DNA of 64,000 nt from Acanthopleura granulata (Eukaryota; Mollusca; Polyplacophora; Chitonida; Chitonidae): NCBI GenBank assembly GCA_016165875.1, contig JABBOT010000003.1:29125816-29189815 (forward strand). The letters are read 5' to 3'. The translations under genes and the position numbers were made by a program. Below the pieces are notes generated by a model that did not search any database, was not told the origin of the DNA, and saw nothing but the letters and a program-made list of their open reading frames with translations. Below, in pieces: positions 1 to 9,500 of the stretch (position 1 is its first letter; each line of letters opens with the position of its first letter).

Positions 1-1500
1 GCTTGTTGCTGTGTTTGCTTTGTTAGAATACGGACACTGTCTAAAACGTTCTGGTTTGCTTTTGCCGAAACTCATTAATTTCGTGAGTGTTAAATTATGG
101 CAACGTGCTAATTGAATAATGGCCCTTTTTCAGTTGATAGCACCAATGGCCGATCATAGCCATTTACCACTGGACCCTGCCCTCCCATCAGCGCTAAACT
201 GATGTGATGCACTGATATCTTGTAAACTTCAGTGTGAACGGTTATTAATTTCCAATGCTGATAGTCGTCCGAATTTGTTTGAATATCTCCGGGGACTGTT
301 GTGTCGCATGCAGACACAAGTGTAAGTGTGGCGCTCGATTTTGCCACATGGACTGATGGACAAGTATGCTCACATGACAGCCGGACTTCCATGCATGAGC
401 ATGCCAGAGGGGGCCAATTCACATCAGCACAGTGACCAAAATGCACCATTTCAGTTAGCTCATTTATAATCTTGGGGGAGCCATCAGACATGAATCAGAC
501 CGAATCCTAAAATAGCATCAAGATTATATGTTGCCTTTGATGATTAAAAACTGCCATGGTATCACAGACATCTACATTTTTGATTTTTCAGTAAACAGTC
601 CCTCTTTAATAAGAGCTTACCATATGTAACCTACAGAACTAGGTTACAAATTTGAGAACCATTTTTTGTGGATACCATTATAAATGACCTCTGTAAAGGT
701 CACATGTCATGTAAATTAAGTTTCAGATTTGTATGCCACAATTAATCTTTTGTTTGGTTGGCTTGATGATCATTCTGTGATCACAGTTCATCAAAATAAA
801 TGGCAGCTTTTTCCAGTTTGTACTGTCTATTTCTACAACATTCTACACCATGCAGTCTTAAATCCACAAGGTTGCCACCATGAGAGCAGAATAAGGCACA
901 TCGATGGCCTACTGTAACATCAGCCAGTCCTCGTAGGCAAGATTAGCAATTTGAGGTAAAATTGCGTCTTGTTTTGTCTTTAATTTTTCTTATTACATTA
1001 AAATTTCCTTTGTCGTATGAAGTGTCTGTGCTTCACCTGCAGCTTTCAAAGTTGAATCACATGAGATTGCTTTTCTCAGGGAACAGTATGTAGCAAAGGA
1101 ATCTGCATTGTCTTCAGGACAAATTGTAGGTCAGCTGTAATGTAGTGTAGTAAGGCTGTAGTTAGGATGTTGTCGTTTCCCGCCCTTTTGCTAGATTGGT
1201 GTGTTACGTTTCACAACTTTAAGGATAAAATTCATAACTGGTTTACAATATTAGGTATGGATGTTGCATATGAGTGTGTTCCTACTATCATGTACTTAAA
1301 CATGGTCTCTGTTATATTATAACTTGGTAAATAGGCTGGAAGTTATGATAGATTTAAAATAGAATTAAATATGACTGAGTTGTTAGTTATAGTCTCTGTA
1401 AATGCAGTGTTTTTGATGCTATAAACACACAAATCCTAGTTAGCCTTGTGCTGGTTGGAACTCTCACAGCTGGGCAATTAATTGTCTTCTGTGAAGTCCT
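1..1500. other. Unique non-coding DNA
   Basis: No exon, RNA gene or recognisable transposon is visible. A minus-strand open frame of 127 codons (108-491) has no recognisable domain and is not longer than chance would give in AT-rich DNA. The only notable motif is the nuclear-receptor-type everted repeat at 685-702, listed separately. Confidence 0.7.
685..702. promoter_or_regulatory. Candidate nuclear-receptor element (everted repeat, 6-nt spacer)
   Basis: TGACCT (685-690), spacer CTGTAA, AGGTCA (697-702). Both half-sites match the AGGTCA consensus exactly, in everted (ER6) arrangement. ER6 is a known geometry for RXR-type heterodimers. No associated gene is visible, so function is inference. 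Confidence 0.3.
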
Positions 1501-1505
1501 CGCTG

Positions 1506-1577
1506 GGGCTATAAAAGCCCTGCCCTAATGTGTGCTGGAGGTCAGTCTGGTAGTTAGAGCCTTGAAGGCAGAGTCGT
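1506..1577 (+). promoter_or_regulatory. Candidate RNA polymerase II core promoter (TATA + Inr + DPE)
   Basis: A TATA box TATAAAAG lies at 1510-1517, inside a small inverted repeat GGGCT/AGCCC. An initiator-like TCAGTC lies at 1542-1547, putting +1 at A1544 and the TATA about 34 nt upstream, slightly long but plausible. AGTCGT at 1572-1577 fits the downstream promoter element RGWYVT at about +29. Three core elements in nearly canonical register are unusual in this window. No coding exon follows: the next ATGs open only short frames. It could be a non-coding RNA or 5' exon promoter, or the promoter of a solo LTR. The evidence is motif spacing only. Confidence 0.35.
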
Positions 1578-2132
1578 CAGGAGTTACAGTTACAGAGTTA
1601 TGGTATTATGTCTCCAGTCAGTACAGAGTGTCAAGAATGCAAAAAGATGTCTCCACTTCTGTGTTATGTTCCTTTTCTGCCGGTTGTACCAAACAACCAG
1701 CTCGGTTACAATAGCCTGGCAGACATGTACATGTTGGATCAGACTGGTACCTTGTTTTTCCATCATGAGGCATAATATCAAGCTATGTTAACTGTGCCTT
1801 GGGTGAGGCTTGTGTATGTGTATAACTGGCTTCCTGCCATGCCAGGGTGCCCGGTGATGACCCACAGTGGAGAAGTTCCACGCTCTTTCCTGGCACAGTG
1901 AATTATACATCACATCACATGTATCCAAGGATCACTTGCCGCCATTAGGGATGTGTTTTATTGCAGGTGTCCTGGGTGGTAATGCTTCATTACAGGGGTC
2001 AGAGTTAAGTCTGCTACCTGATAATGACTGATCGTGGAGATGTCGGAGTTTAAATGGGTACACATGTGCCAGAAGTGCAAAAGTCGTGCAGTGCAGGGAA
2101 AAAAGAGCATTCATTTTGTCTCAGACTGATTT

Positions 2133-2171
2133 AAAAAAAAAAACGAAAAAAAAAAAAAAACACAAAAAAAA
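2133..2171 (+). repeat. Interrupted poly(A) low-complexity tract
   Basis: About 39 nt of almost pure A, interrupted by CG and CAC. It may be the remains of a retroposition tail or simple sequence. Confidence 0.8.
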
Positions 2172-2821
2172 CACTGTTTAGTTAGTTTTGCATTCACGTT
2201 TTTAACTCATTTGTGGTTTGGCGAAATACATGATATAAATACATTAACTGACTGTGCAAAAGTAGGCCTTTTCACCATTGTAGCCTTCTGTTAACACTTT
2301 CGTATGTACTTGCTTTTAATTTCAATGGTTTAGTTAGCGACAATGGTTTGAGCTGGAGACCTTGATGACAGGAGCCAGGTAATGGGCTGCAACAAGGCAT
2401 TTATTAGTATTCTTACACATGTAGGGAGACATGGAGACTGATTATGTAGCAGTTGACATTAGAATTTGCGTCTTAATCCTACAATGATGGGGGAGGGTAC
2501 CTGTATGTTGAATATTTCAGTTCAGATTAGATTAGGCATGGTGTGGATCAAAAGCCCACAAGTCTTCTGTTAATATACTTGCCAGTGGACGCGATTAAGG
2601 ACTAGTATTCGTAGTTTTCATTTTTATTGGGTGAACAGGATGTATATATGAAATGATATTTGCCTATAATAAAAGCTTCAGGCAAGATAAAAGTTTGATT
2701 GGTGCTTCGCGTGAATGATCAGTGGGTCATTTGACTCACTTAATGTTCTTGACTATCTACAATCATGGTAAAATTAAGCGTGATGCTGTTAAATGGCAAC
2801 CTGGCTTTGACATGTTGACGA

Positions 2822-2847
2822 TGACCTTGTGATTGGAATCAAGGTCT
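2822..2847. promoter_or_regulatory. Inverted pair of CAAGGTC half-sites
   Basis: GACCTTG (2823-2829) and CAAGGTC (2840-2846) form a perfect 7-bp inverted pair with a 10-nt spacer. The half-sites resemble ERR/FTZ-F1-type extended nuclear-receptor sites (TCAAGGTCA). Regulatory use is inference. Confidence 0.2.
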
Positions 2848-3323
2848 ATATATTTAAGCCGGACATAAGGTGGCCTATCTTGGCGGTGGCGACCGACCAC
2901 CGTAGACCTCAGACCTGATTGATTGATTGTGTCTTTATGGCACTGTTTTGGTTTTCAATGGGATCGCCTGATGCTGGTACTGTATTGATGGCTAATAAAA
3001 CAGACGAGAATTGCTTTGTATGGGTTGCGTGTAAAAAATCTGCCAAGGCTGTCCTCCATTTTGCAAATAAATCAATCGTTTTAACGCGGGTTATATTGCT
3101 GTTTTAATACCCTAGGGGCCAAATTCTTGGTGGTGGAGAACAACCTGAATGCAAGAGCCCCTTTTTATTCCCATTGTCCTCATTCAATGACCATACATTT
3201 TGCACACACGTGGGTTTACCCTTTAGTGTGCAACATTGAGACCTATGTGTTATAGCCAGATGGTTGGTACTTAAATATATATGTACGCACACACATATAC
3301 ATGTAGTTATATTTGTATATTGG

Positions 3324-3590
3324 GGCCTCCGTGGCTCAAGCGGTTGGCGCGCTAGTGCAGCGCAATGACCCAGAAGCCTCCCATCAATGCGGTCGCTGTA
3401 AGTTCAAGTCCGGGTCATGCTGATTTCCTCTCTGGCCATACGTGGGAAGGTCTACCAGCAATCTGCAGATGGTAATAGGTTTTCCCCAGGTTCTGCCCGG
3501 TTTCCCCCCACAATAAAGCTGGCCGTCGTCGTATAAGTCGAGTACGGCGTAAAACACCAATCAAATAAATAAATAAACAAATAAATATTT
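3324..3590 (+). mobile_element. Intact tRNA-derived SINE, family 1, with target-site duplication
   Basis: The 5' end is tRNA-like: an A box is visible in GTGGCTCAAGCGG (about 3331-3343) and a B box in AGTTCAAGTCC about 70 nt later (near 3400). A conserved body follows, then a 3' tail with GTCGTATAAGT and GTAAAACACCAATC, ending in AAATAAATAAA repeats. The 10-bp sequence ATATTTGTAT flanks it perfectly (3309-3318 and 3585-3594), the expected mark of target-primed reverse transcription. Length is about 267 bp without the duplication. SINEs are transcribed by RNA polymerase III and mobilised in trans by a partner LINE. I recognise this sequence type from mollusc genomes but cannot assign a database name with certainty. 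It is the best-preserved copy here and probably the youngest. Confidence 0.93.
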
Positions 3591-3599
3591 GTATTTAAT

Positions 3600-5785
3600 C
3601 CATTGATACACATATGTGTATGTTGTTGTACTTTATAGTTTCTGTTCTTTTTCAGTTATTATTTACCTTACGCTGAGCAGCCTAATTCTTGTTTATTTAT
3701 AGCAGTTTCCATGTCCAGTTGTGAAGTTTGAAAGCATTTATGATTTGGGTGTTGCGTAACTGAAAAGTCACGGTTCAGACTAACCGAGTTAATGGAAAGC
3801 TCTACCATGTTATTAGTTTCAACCTATCATGCAGGAGTTATTTCTATAACTCAAGAATGCATCATGTGAACTCTGTTTCTGCATTGATACCCTGTTTTTT
3901 GTTTCTGCATTGATACCCTGTTTTTGGATTCTCAAGATGATATACCCCATGACAGTGTAAGAATTCCAGATGAAAAGTTGATTTATGGTGTTTCTGTACA
4001 TGTCAGAGAAACAGTGACTATGGCCATGTAGATCTGTTTCCACCCTTTTTCTAAAATACCTATATAGGTTATGTTATTTGTTGTCATGTGAGAGCTGTAT
4101 GGCTGACCCTGTGTAAATCCCACATTCGTCTCCACAAGTCTGTGTACCTGTGACCTGTTAGATGTACCAGTTGAGGGTCATGCCAATTTAGCCCACCTGT
4201 AAAACAAAGGTTTCGCCAGTTTCTCAGGGCCTGTCTAAGATGATATTAAGCAGGCTTAATCAATTAATCTCTGCTGGCTCACATCATCCCTCTGTCTTTG
4301 TTTAGTCTGTTGAATGATCTGTGTTCCAGATCTCAACCTCATACCTTACACTTGTTCAGCAGTTTACAACGTCTTTACTGCCTATACTGCCAGCAGTTTT
4401 TTAGCAGAGCCGTAAATGGCTGCCCAACAGCAGGTTGCCTAATGAGGAATTTTGGCAGAGTTGATTATGGCAGAACTCCACTGGGAAGACCTTATTTTTA
4501 GTCCCAAGTTGGGCGGTGCTGTCCCAAATTCAATAGCTGTGTCTAGAAGGATTCCTGTAGTGATCATGTAAAGGTCTGTGCTAACGGCCGAGATCTCAAC
4601 ATCTTCCTTCTACTCCAGATGTCCAGGAAAGACCCGTCTGCCAGGGAAGAACCGGACACATGGGCAACATACACTTTATAGGCTTTGCCAAAATACTGTG
4701 ATGTATATAATTAGCAAATCCAACACGTAGACAGAGGTTCTTTCTTAAAGAGAAAGTACGGTAATCAATGCAGTTAATGTAAGCAAAACAAAAAGAACGA
4801 TGAAAACTTAAATTAAATCAAATTAAATGCAGTCCAATGTTTCCTTGTATGGTGGGTTTTATGGATCACATTCATAATATGTGTCAACTGTGACACCACA
4901 CCGATCTGTCTCTTGCCCTAAACCAGAATTTTATTGTCATATTAGCATTTTAATACACATATTTGCAATGTGGTTTAAGATGGTGAGATTCTGGTGTAAA
5001 CCATTTACTTTGCAGTAGAATGTCAGGTGAAGGTTTTATAAGCCGATATTGAAGGGGAATATGATCTAATTTGGTGGCCATACTCAAAGTAGTTATTACA
5101 TTTCACAGCTAAAAAGTTATGTCAGAAGAGAACGCTGAACCAGGGTCAGAGTTATTCTTACACCCAAGTGAGTTCGTAAAAGTAGGATCATGTGATTAGA
5201 TAACATGTTTCATGGTATAATACATCACCCATTTTCCATTAAAGCTCTCCTTGTAATACTTTTTCTGTCACAGAACACACTTAATCTGATACAGAACTGC
5301 TGCAAGATTGTAATGGTTTCTAATCTTATATTCTGGATAATTTACCTTTAACGGACACGTGAAATTGGCTGAAGATGGATTTGAAAGACGCTCTTTTACT
5401 GTGAAAGGGGTTCGTAATTTCCCGGGTTCCTTCTGACTTTCTAGCAAAATGATCTCTAGAATATTCTTTCTTTTTTTTTTATTTAATCTGAGCAGAAATT
5501 GTGAGAAAGTGATGGAGTGGAGTGAGATTTTTTCCTCTTGTTGACATCCTGAGTAGATTAACCAGCAGCTATACATCCGCATGGATACATCAAGGCTGGA
5601 GCATATCAGCAGTTTCCATTTGCCATATATGTTTTCGTGTGAAAATAGACAGTTTGACTGATGACATGTACATTATTTAATAGATTTACAAATAATTTAA
5701 TAACGTTTAATCACCGGACTTTCTTTGTTGAATCTCGACATCAGTCAGCCAGTTAAAGCATTGTTTTCGCCTGAGTCAATTGGTT
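3600..5785. other. Non-coding DNA
   Basis: Unique AT-rich DNA. A tandem duplication at 3875-3925 is listed separately. No exon or RNA gene is visible. Confidence 0.65.
3875..3925 (+). repeat. 26-nt tandem duplication
   Basis: The unit beginning GTTTCTGCATTGATACCCTG and ending in a T run occurs twice back to back (3875-3900 and 3901-3925), with the final base of the T run the only difference. It looks like a recent slippage-type duplication. Confidence 0.95.
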
Positions 5786-5789
5786 CCTG

Positions 5790-5986
5790 ACCAGTGTGGT
5801 CATGCATTCAAATGCAGCTCTTGCTTGTTTAGCCGTAAAATAAAATCAGGAGGTTCGGTACCAGCATGGTGAACTAGCTACACAGGGTTATTTCTGAACC
5901 TCCTGTTTTCTTCACCCATAAACCTGTCTAGAATCATGCAAGTGAAAAATTCTTAAGTACAGCATTAAAACACCAATCAAATTAGT
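5790..5986 (+). mobile_element. Decayed SINE, family 1
   Basis: The 3' tail is clear: AAGTGAAAAATTCTTAAGTA followed by GCATTAAAACACCAATCAAA (about 5939-5981) aligns with the tail of the 3324-3590 copy. Upstream, CTCCTGTTTTCTTCACCCAT matches the body motif preceding the tail. A B-box-like ATTCAAATGCAGCTC (about 5807-5821) may be what remains of the tRNA head. The body is strongly diverged, so the 5' boundary is uncertain. Confidence 0.65.
5847..5905. repeat. Inverted repeat (10-bp stem, 39-nt loop)
   Basis: CAGGAGGTTC (5847-5856) pairs perfectly with GAACCTCCTG (5896-5905), and three more A-T pairs follow after one mismatch. It lies within the decayed SINE and may be a chance product of its decay. 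Confidence 0.7.
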
Positions 5987-5989
5987 ATT

Positions 5990-7575
5990 GAAATTGAATC
6001 TCAGCATGTCCTGGAAAGAGATAGGCCTAGTAATCACTCATTCAGTGTGTCAGAACACAGCTCTGACTGAGTGGGCTGGTGGTCATGTCTGCTGGATTGA
6101 GTTCTGGACACTTCTCTCTTGTGAAGGAATATACTACTCACACAGAATTTCAACAAGTTCTGCCATATGGCTGATAATGCAGTTTGATGTCCCAATACAA
6201 GAGGGCATTGTGTAATTCATTAAAACTGAACCCAAAAAAAGATATTTTTAACCAGCCTCATGTGTCTTGCCTTCTGGTTAACTAATTAAGTGGACATAAT
6301 TGTTTGCTTACTTGTTGACTGGAATGTTGTCCTCACTGTTTAATGGGAGGTGTGAAAAGGGAAAGGAGGGAGGCAGCTACATGACATCAAAGTAGTTTGT
6401 TATGCTTTCCGTATATGTCTGGTCTCACTGGAAAGATGAAGACAAGGAAGGCAATTATTCATTGTCAACATCATATTATCTGTGTGAATGAAAACATGAT
6501 GGGCATTGCTGAAATACTCTCGCTGTAACAAAGTTGGAATATTCTCCCGCCTATGCGCAAATTTATTTTGGTGTGTAAACCACTCAAAAATACATGCCGT
6601 GTTATTTGAGGTAGAATTGCTGAATTTCCATTGCATTGATGCTAATGACTGTAATTTATGATTATTCCCTTCCAATACTTAAAGCATGTATTTGTGTCTT
6701 GTCCAGCACCAAATGTTGGTTTAAGATCGAGGGTCTGTGATATGTTATATCACTCTGTAAAGAAGAGATTGTGGAACGCAGCTCCTAAGCTAATTATGCC
6801 AGATGGTAACACAGGGGCTGTCTGGAAAATGGCCTGTGATAAAGATCTATGGTGCTTATTTAGATCGATGCGACGGTAAAATTAATGAAAGCTTGAGATG
6901 AAGGCTACTTTTGGAAAAGGAATGTCCTTGTGGCAGGTTGGCTTATAAGATCCCAGCCCGAAACATTGTTAAAAAGATCTTTACTAGGAGCTGTTGGACA
7001 ATGTTGAAACAGTGTCTTGAGTATCAGCCATTAATGGCGGACTCGACAATAAACCGTCTGTGTAGGAACTGGCGTCCCGGGTAATTACTACTGAATCGGC
7101 TCTCGATCAGTTTCGACTGTGACTTTCCTCTTATATTGGCCTATCACGCGATATGGAATAGAAGTCTTAGATCAATAATTAAAGACGTTGAGCCTCTGCG
7201 TGACCCGTGAACCGCTTGCGTTGAGGAGTCTTGGTGAGAGTCAGTCCATGTCAGCGCATCTCCCCCATAAGCCAGATCAACTCGCAGGCGGACATGGGCT
7301 TATCCGCGGTTTACTTGTGTGTATAATGGAGACAAGTGGCAGTGCCTTTGATGCTAGCTAGCTAGCTATAGCCAGTCTACATGGGGAGGCTATAGGACAT
7401 TTGCCAAAGGTAATGCATGCCCGAAAACTGTAATGATAGGGTGAGAATTACTTTTGTCTGAATAGTTTCTAATCAGTGATTGGAGACAGTGCCAAAGTCT
7501 CTAGGCTTTCTGTATGAAAGCATCTGTGATTAAAAATTGTATGAATTTACTCCATCCATGCAGGCTTAGTATATT
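5990..7575. other. Non-coding DNA with a CpG-bearing segment at 7000-7320
   Basis: No exon is supported. The plus-strand open frame at 6658-6879 (73 codons) has no known motif. The segment 7000-7320 carries more CpG than its surroundings, lacks simple repeats, and contains homeodomain-type sites (GGTAATTACT, CAATAATTAAAG). A (GCTA)n run is at 7353-7369. Confidence 0.55.
7353..7369 (+). repeat. (GCTA)n microsatellite
   Basis: About four units of GCTA. The sequence is self-complementary. Confidence 0.9.
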
Positions 7576-7760
7576 ATGTGAAGTCAGAACGTTTTGGGGA
7601 TTGTTGCAGAGCTATAGCTATTTTTCAATATCATTTGCTCATTAAGCCAACGTCATATATGCTTTTACCTGTAGAGTACATGCTGGGACTCGATCTTCCT
7701 GTACCAGTCAGATTGTTGTTATCTATTTGTAATGCTCCTACCTTTTGTGCAATAGCCCAT

Positions 7761-7904
7761 AGGTCTGGGATACGTCTGAAAGAATTGGGATATCTAATAA
7801 ACCATTCTAGGTTTTGGATGCCTGTGAAAGAACCGGGGTATCTAATAAACCATGCTAGGTCTTGGATACTTCTGAAAGGACTGGGATATCCAGTACACCA
7901 GGCG
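7761..7904 (+). repeat. 48-nt tandem repeat, three copies
   Basis: Copies at 7761-7808, 7809-7856 and 7857-7904 each begin AGGT. Each contains a GGATA/GGATG motif, a TGAAAG(A/G)A motif and a GGGxTATC motif. Copies 1 and 2 share TATCTAATAAACCAT exactly; copy 3 has diverged. The period is exactly 48 nt, divisible by three, so a plus-strand open frame (7578-8021, 147 codons) reads through with a 16-residue repeated peptide containing GYLINH. I treat that frame as a by-product of the period: there is no recognisable domain and the rest is low-information sequence. Confidence 0.9.
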
Positions 7905-9190
7905 AACTGTCTTTTGCAACAAATGCATATGGTACTTCTTTTATATTACATGTGTATGCATTTTAATGATGAACGATTCATTTGTACCATAAAAATGATG
8001 GAGATTCATATGTCCATATAATTTCAGGCAATTTAATAATCTTTTTCATTGCCATAGTCTGTAAATGTTTTATGAATCTGTCTTTTGTCAGATCTACTTA
8101 GTTAATTATTATTGGTATTGGGGCAGACTCCATTATTCTTCCGTTCATTTCTCTCTGACTGTGTGGATGGAAGCATATTCTGTACAGATAATGCTGGCAG
8201 GAGTTACCAGTTCAATTGGTGCTGCAAATTCTGTGCTAGATATGATATTCATAATTAATCATGATATATTTGTTTGTATTGTTTGAACATTGTTACTCAG
8301 TCAGCAAATTGGATTTCTGCTTCCACATTGCAAGGACATGTACTTTGTAGACACCGACATCAATTGTCGTAATATTTATTTCCAAAACATTAAGCTATGT
8401 GTATTACTGCGGCATCTGTGACTGTTTCCTGAGCTGTGTGCAAGCAGTTATTCTCTGGAATCAGGTGTGAACGTGTAACCAACTGTCAAATACATATGAT
8501 GTTACCTAAGTGATTGTTGCAGTGTATTGATGTATTCACAATAGGTTCTTGAGTTGTCTGCTCAATGACAAATGGTTGAAGACTTAAGAGGACAGTTTTA
8601 GTGATAAAAGTGACGAAGTCAGAGCATCACCATGTACTGAACTAGGCATCGCAACAGAAATTTCTATACCAAAATGGGCATTCTGAGTCAATAATCGCAG
8701 ACAAGTTTCCAAAAACGACCCTTTTCAACACATGGCACAGAATTCAATATGGGTGGCTTCTGTGTAATTGGCACCTGTGGACATGATGGATGTAACAGAT
8801 CACGACTAACGGCACATCTGGTAAATTACCTGCTGCTGACTTTAAGACTTTGCTTACGAGCAGAAGCCCACAATGTTCCCTGGTTAAAGATCATGTGAGG
8901 TAGTTGTGAAGCAGGTTTAAGAGAAGCTTTGACATTAAGAATCAGTTTACAGTGTGTTTATGAGGTAACCACAACTTGTGCAGTAATCAAAGAGGCATCT
9001 ATGTCTGCGAAGCATTTTCAAGCTAATACATTTGTTAATGAGTTGAATTGTATGCCTCCTCCCCAATAAAGAAAGTTAAACATTTCTGTTGTCACACCTT
9101 GGTTAAACACATAGAGCAAATGTTTTAAATTTACAATATACTTGCCTAAGACACCGAATCACACTGGCTTTTTTTTTTTAGTAAAATAAT
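7905..9190. other. Non-coding DNA
   Basis: Unique AT-rich DNA ending in a T tract near 9171-9180, just before the 77-nt array. No gene or mobile element is visible. Confidence 0.65.
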
Positions 9191-9500
9191 GTATTAATGA
9201 TACTGTAATTTAGTTTCCTATGCAGACTGTTGCATGCATGTATATTCAACCAGTAAGATTTCTTGTTATTAATGATGCTATATAATTTAATTTCCTATGC
9301 AGACCGTTGCATGCACGTATATTCAACCAGTAAGATTTCTTAGTATTAATGATACGATATAATTTAGTTTCCTATGCAGACTGTTGCATGCACGTATATT
9401 CAACCAGTAAGATTTCATAGTATTAATGATACTATATAATTTAGTTTCCTATGCAGACTGTGGAATGCACGTATATTCAACCAATAAGATTTCCTGGTAT
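9191..9500 (+). repeat. 75-77-nt tandem repeat, about four copies
   Basis: Units start at about 9192, 9267, 9344 and 9421 (TATTAATGA). Each carries TTTCCTATGCAGAC, a TGCATGCA-type palindrome (TGGAATGCA in the last unit), CGTATATTCAACCA and AAGATTTC. Identity between units is high, about one change per ten bases or fewer. The last unit ends in TATGATC, a partial next unit. Confidence 0.93.

Larger units (their letters stand above)
1580..3308. other. Non-coding DNA with an A-rich tract
   Basis: No gene is supported. An interrupted A tract at 2133-2171 (A runs broken by CG and CAC) might be a retroposon tail, but no source body or target duplication is clear upstream. A short TGAT run is at about 2917-2931. 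The nuclear-receptor pair at 2822-2847 is listed separately. Confidence 0.6.

Noticed and set aside
108..491. Minus-strand open frame of 127 codons
   Set aside because: No family is recognised and there is no splice or promoter context. Length alone is not significant.
2133..2171. Poly(A) tail of a processed pseudogene
   Set aside because: No coding remnant upstream and no matching flanking duplication were found.
3324..3420. Functional tRNA gene
   Set aside because: The A and B boxes belong to a SINE with body and tail. The cloverleaf is degenerate.
9191..9500. CRISPR-like regularly spaced repeats
   Set aside because: Units are contiguous tandem repeats without unique spacers, in a eukaryotic context.
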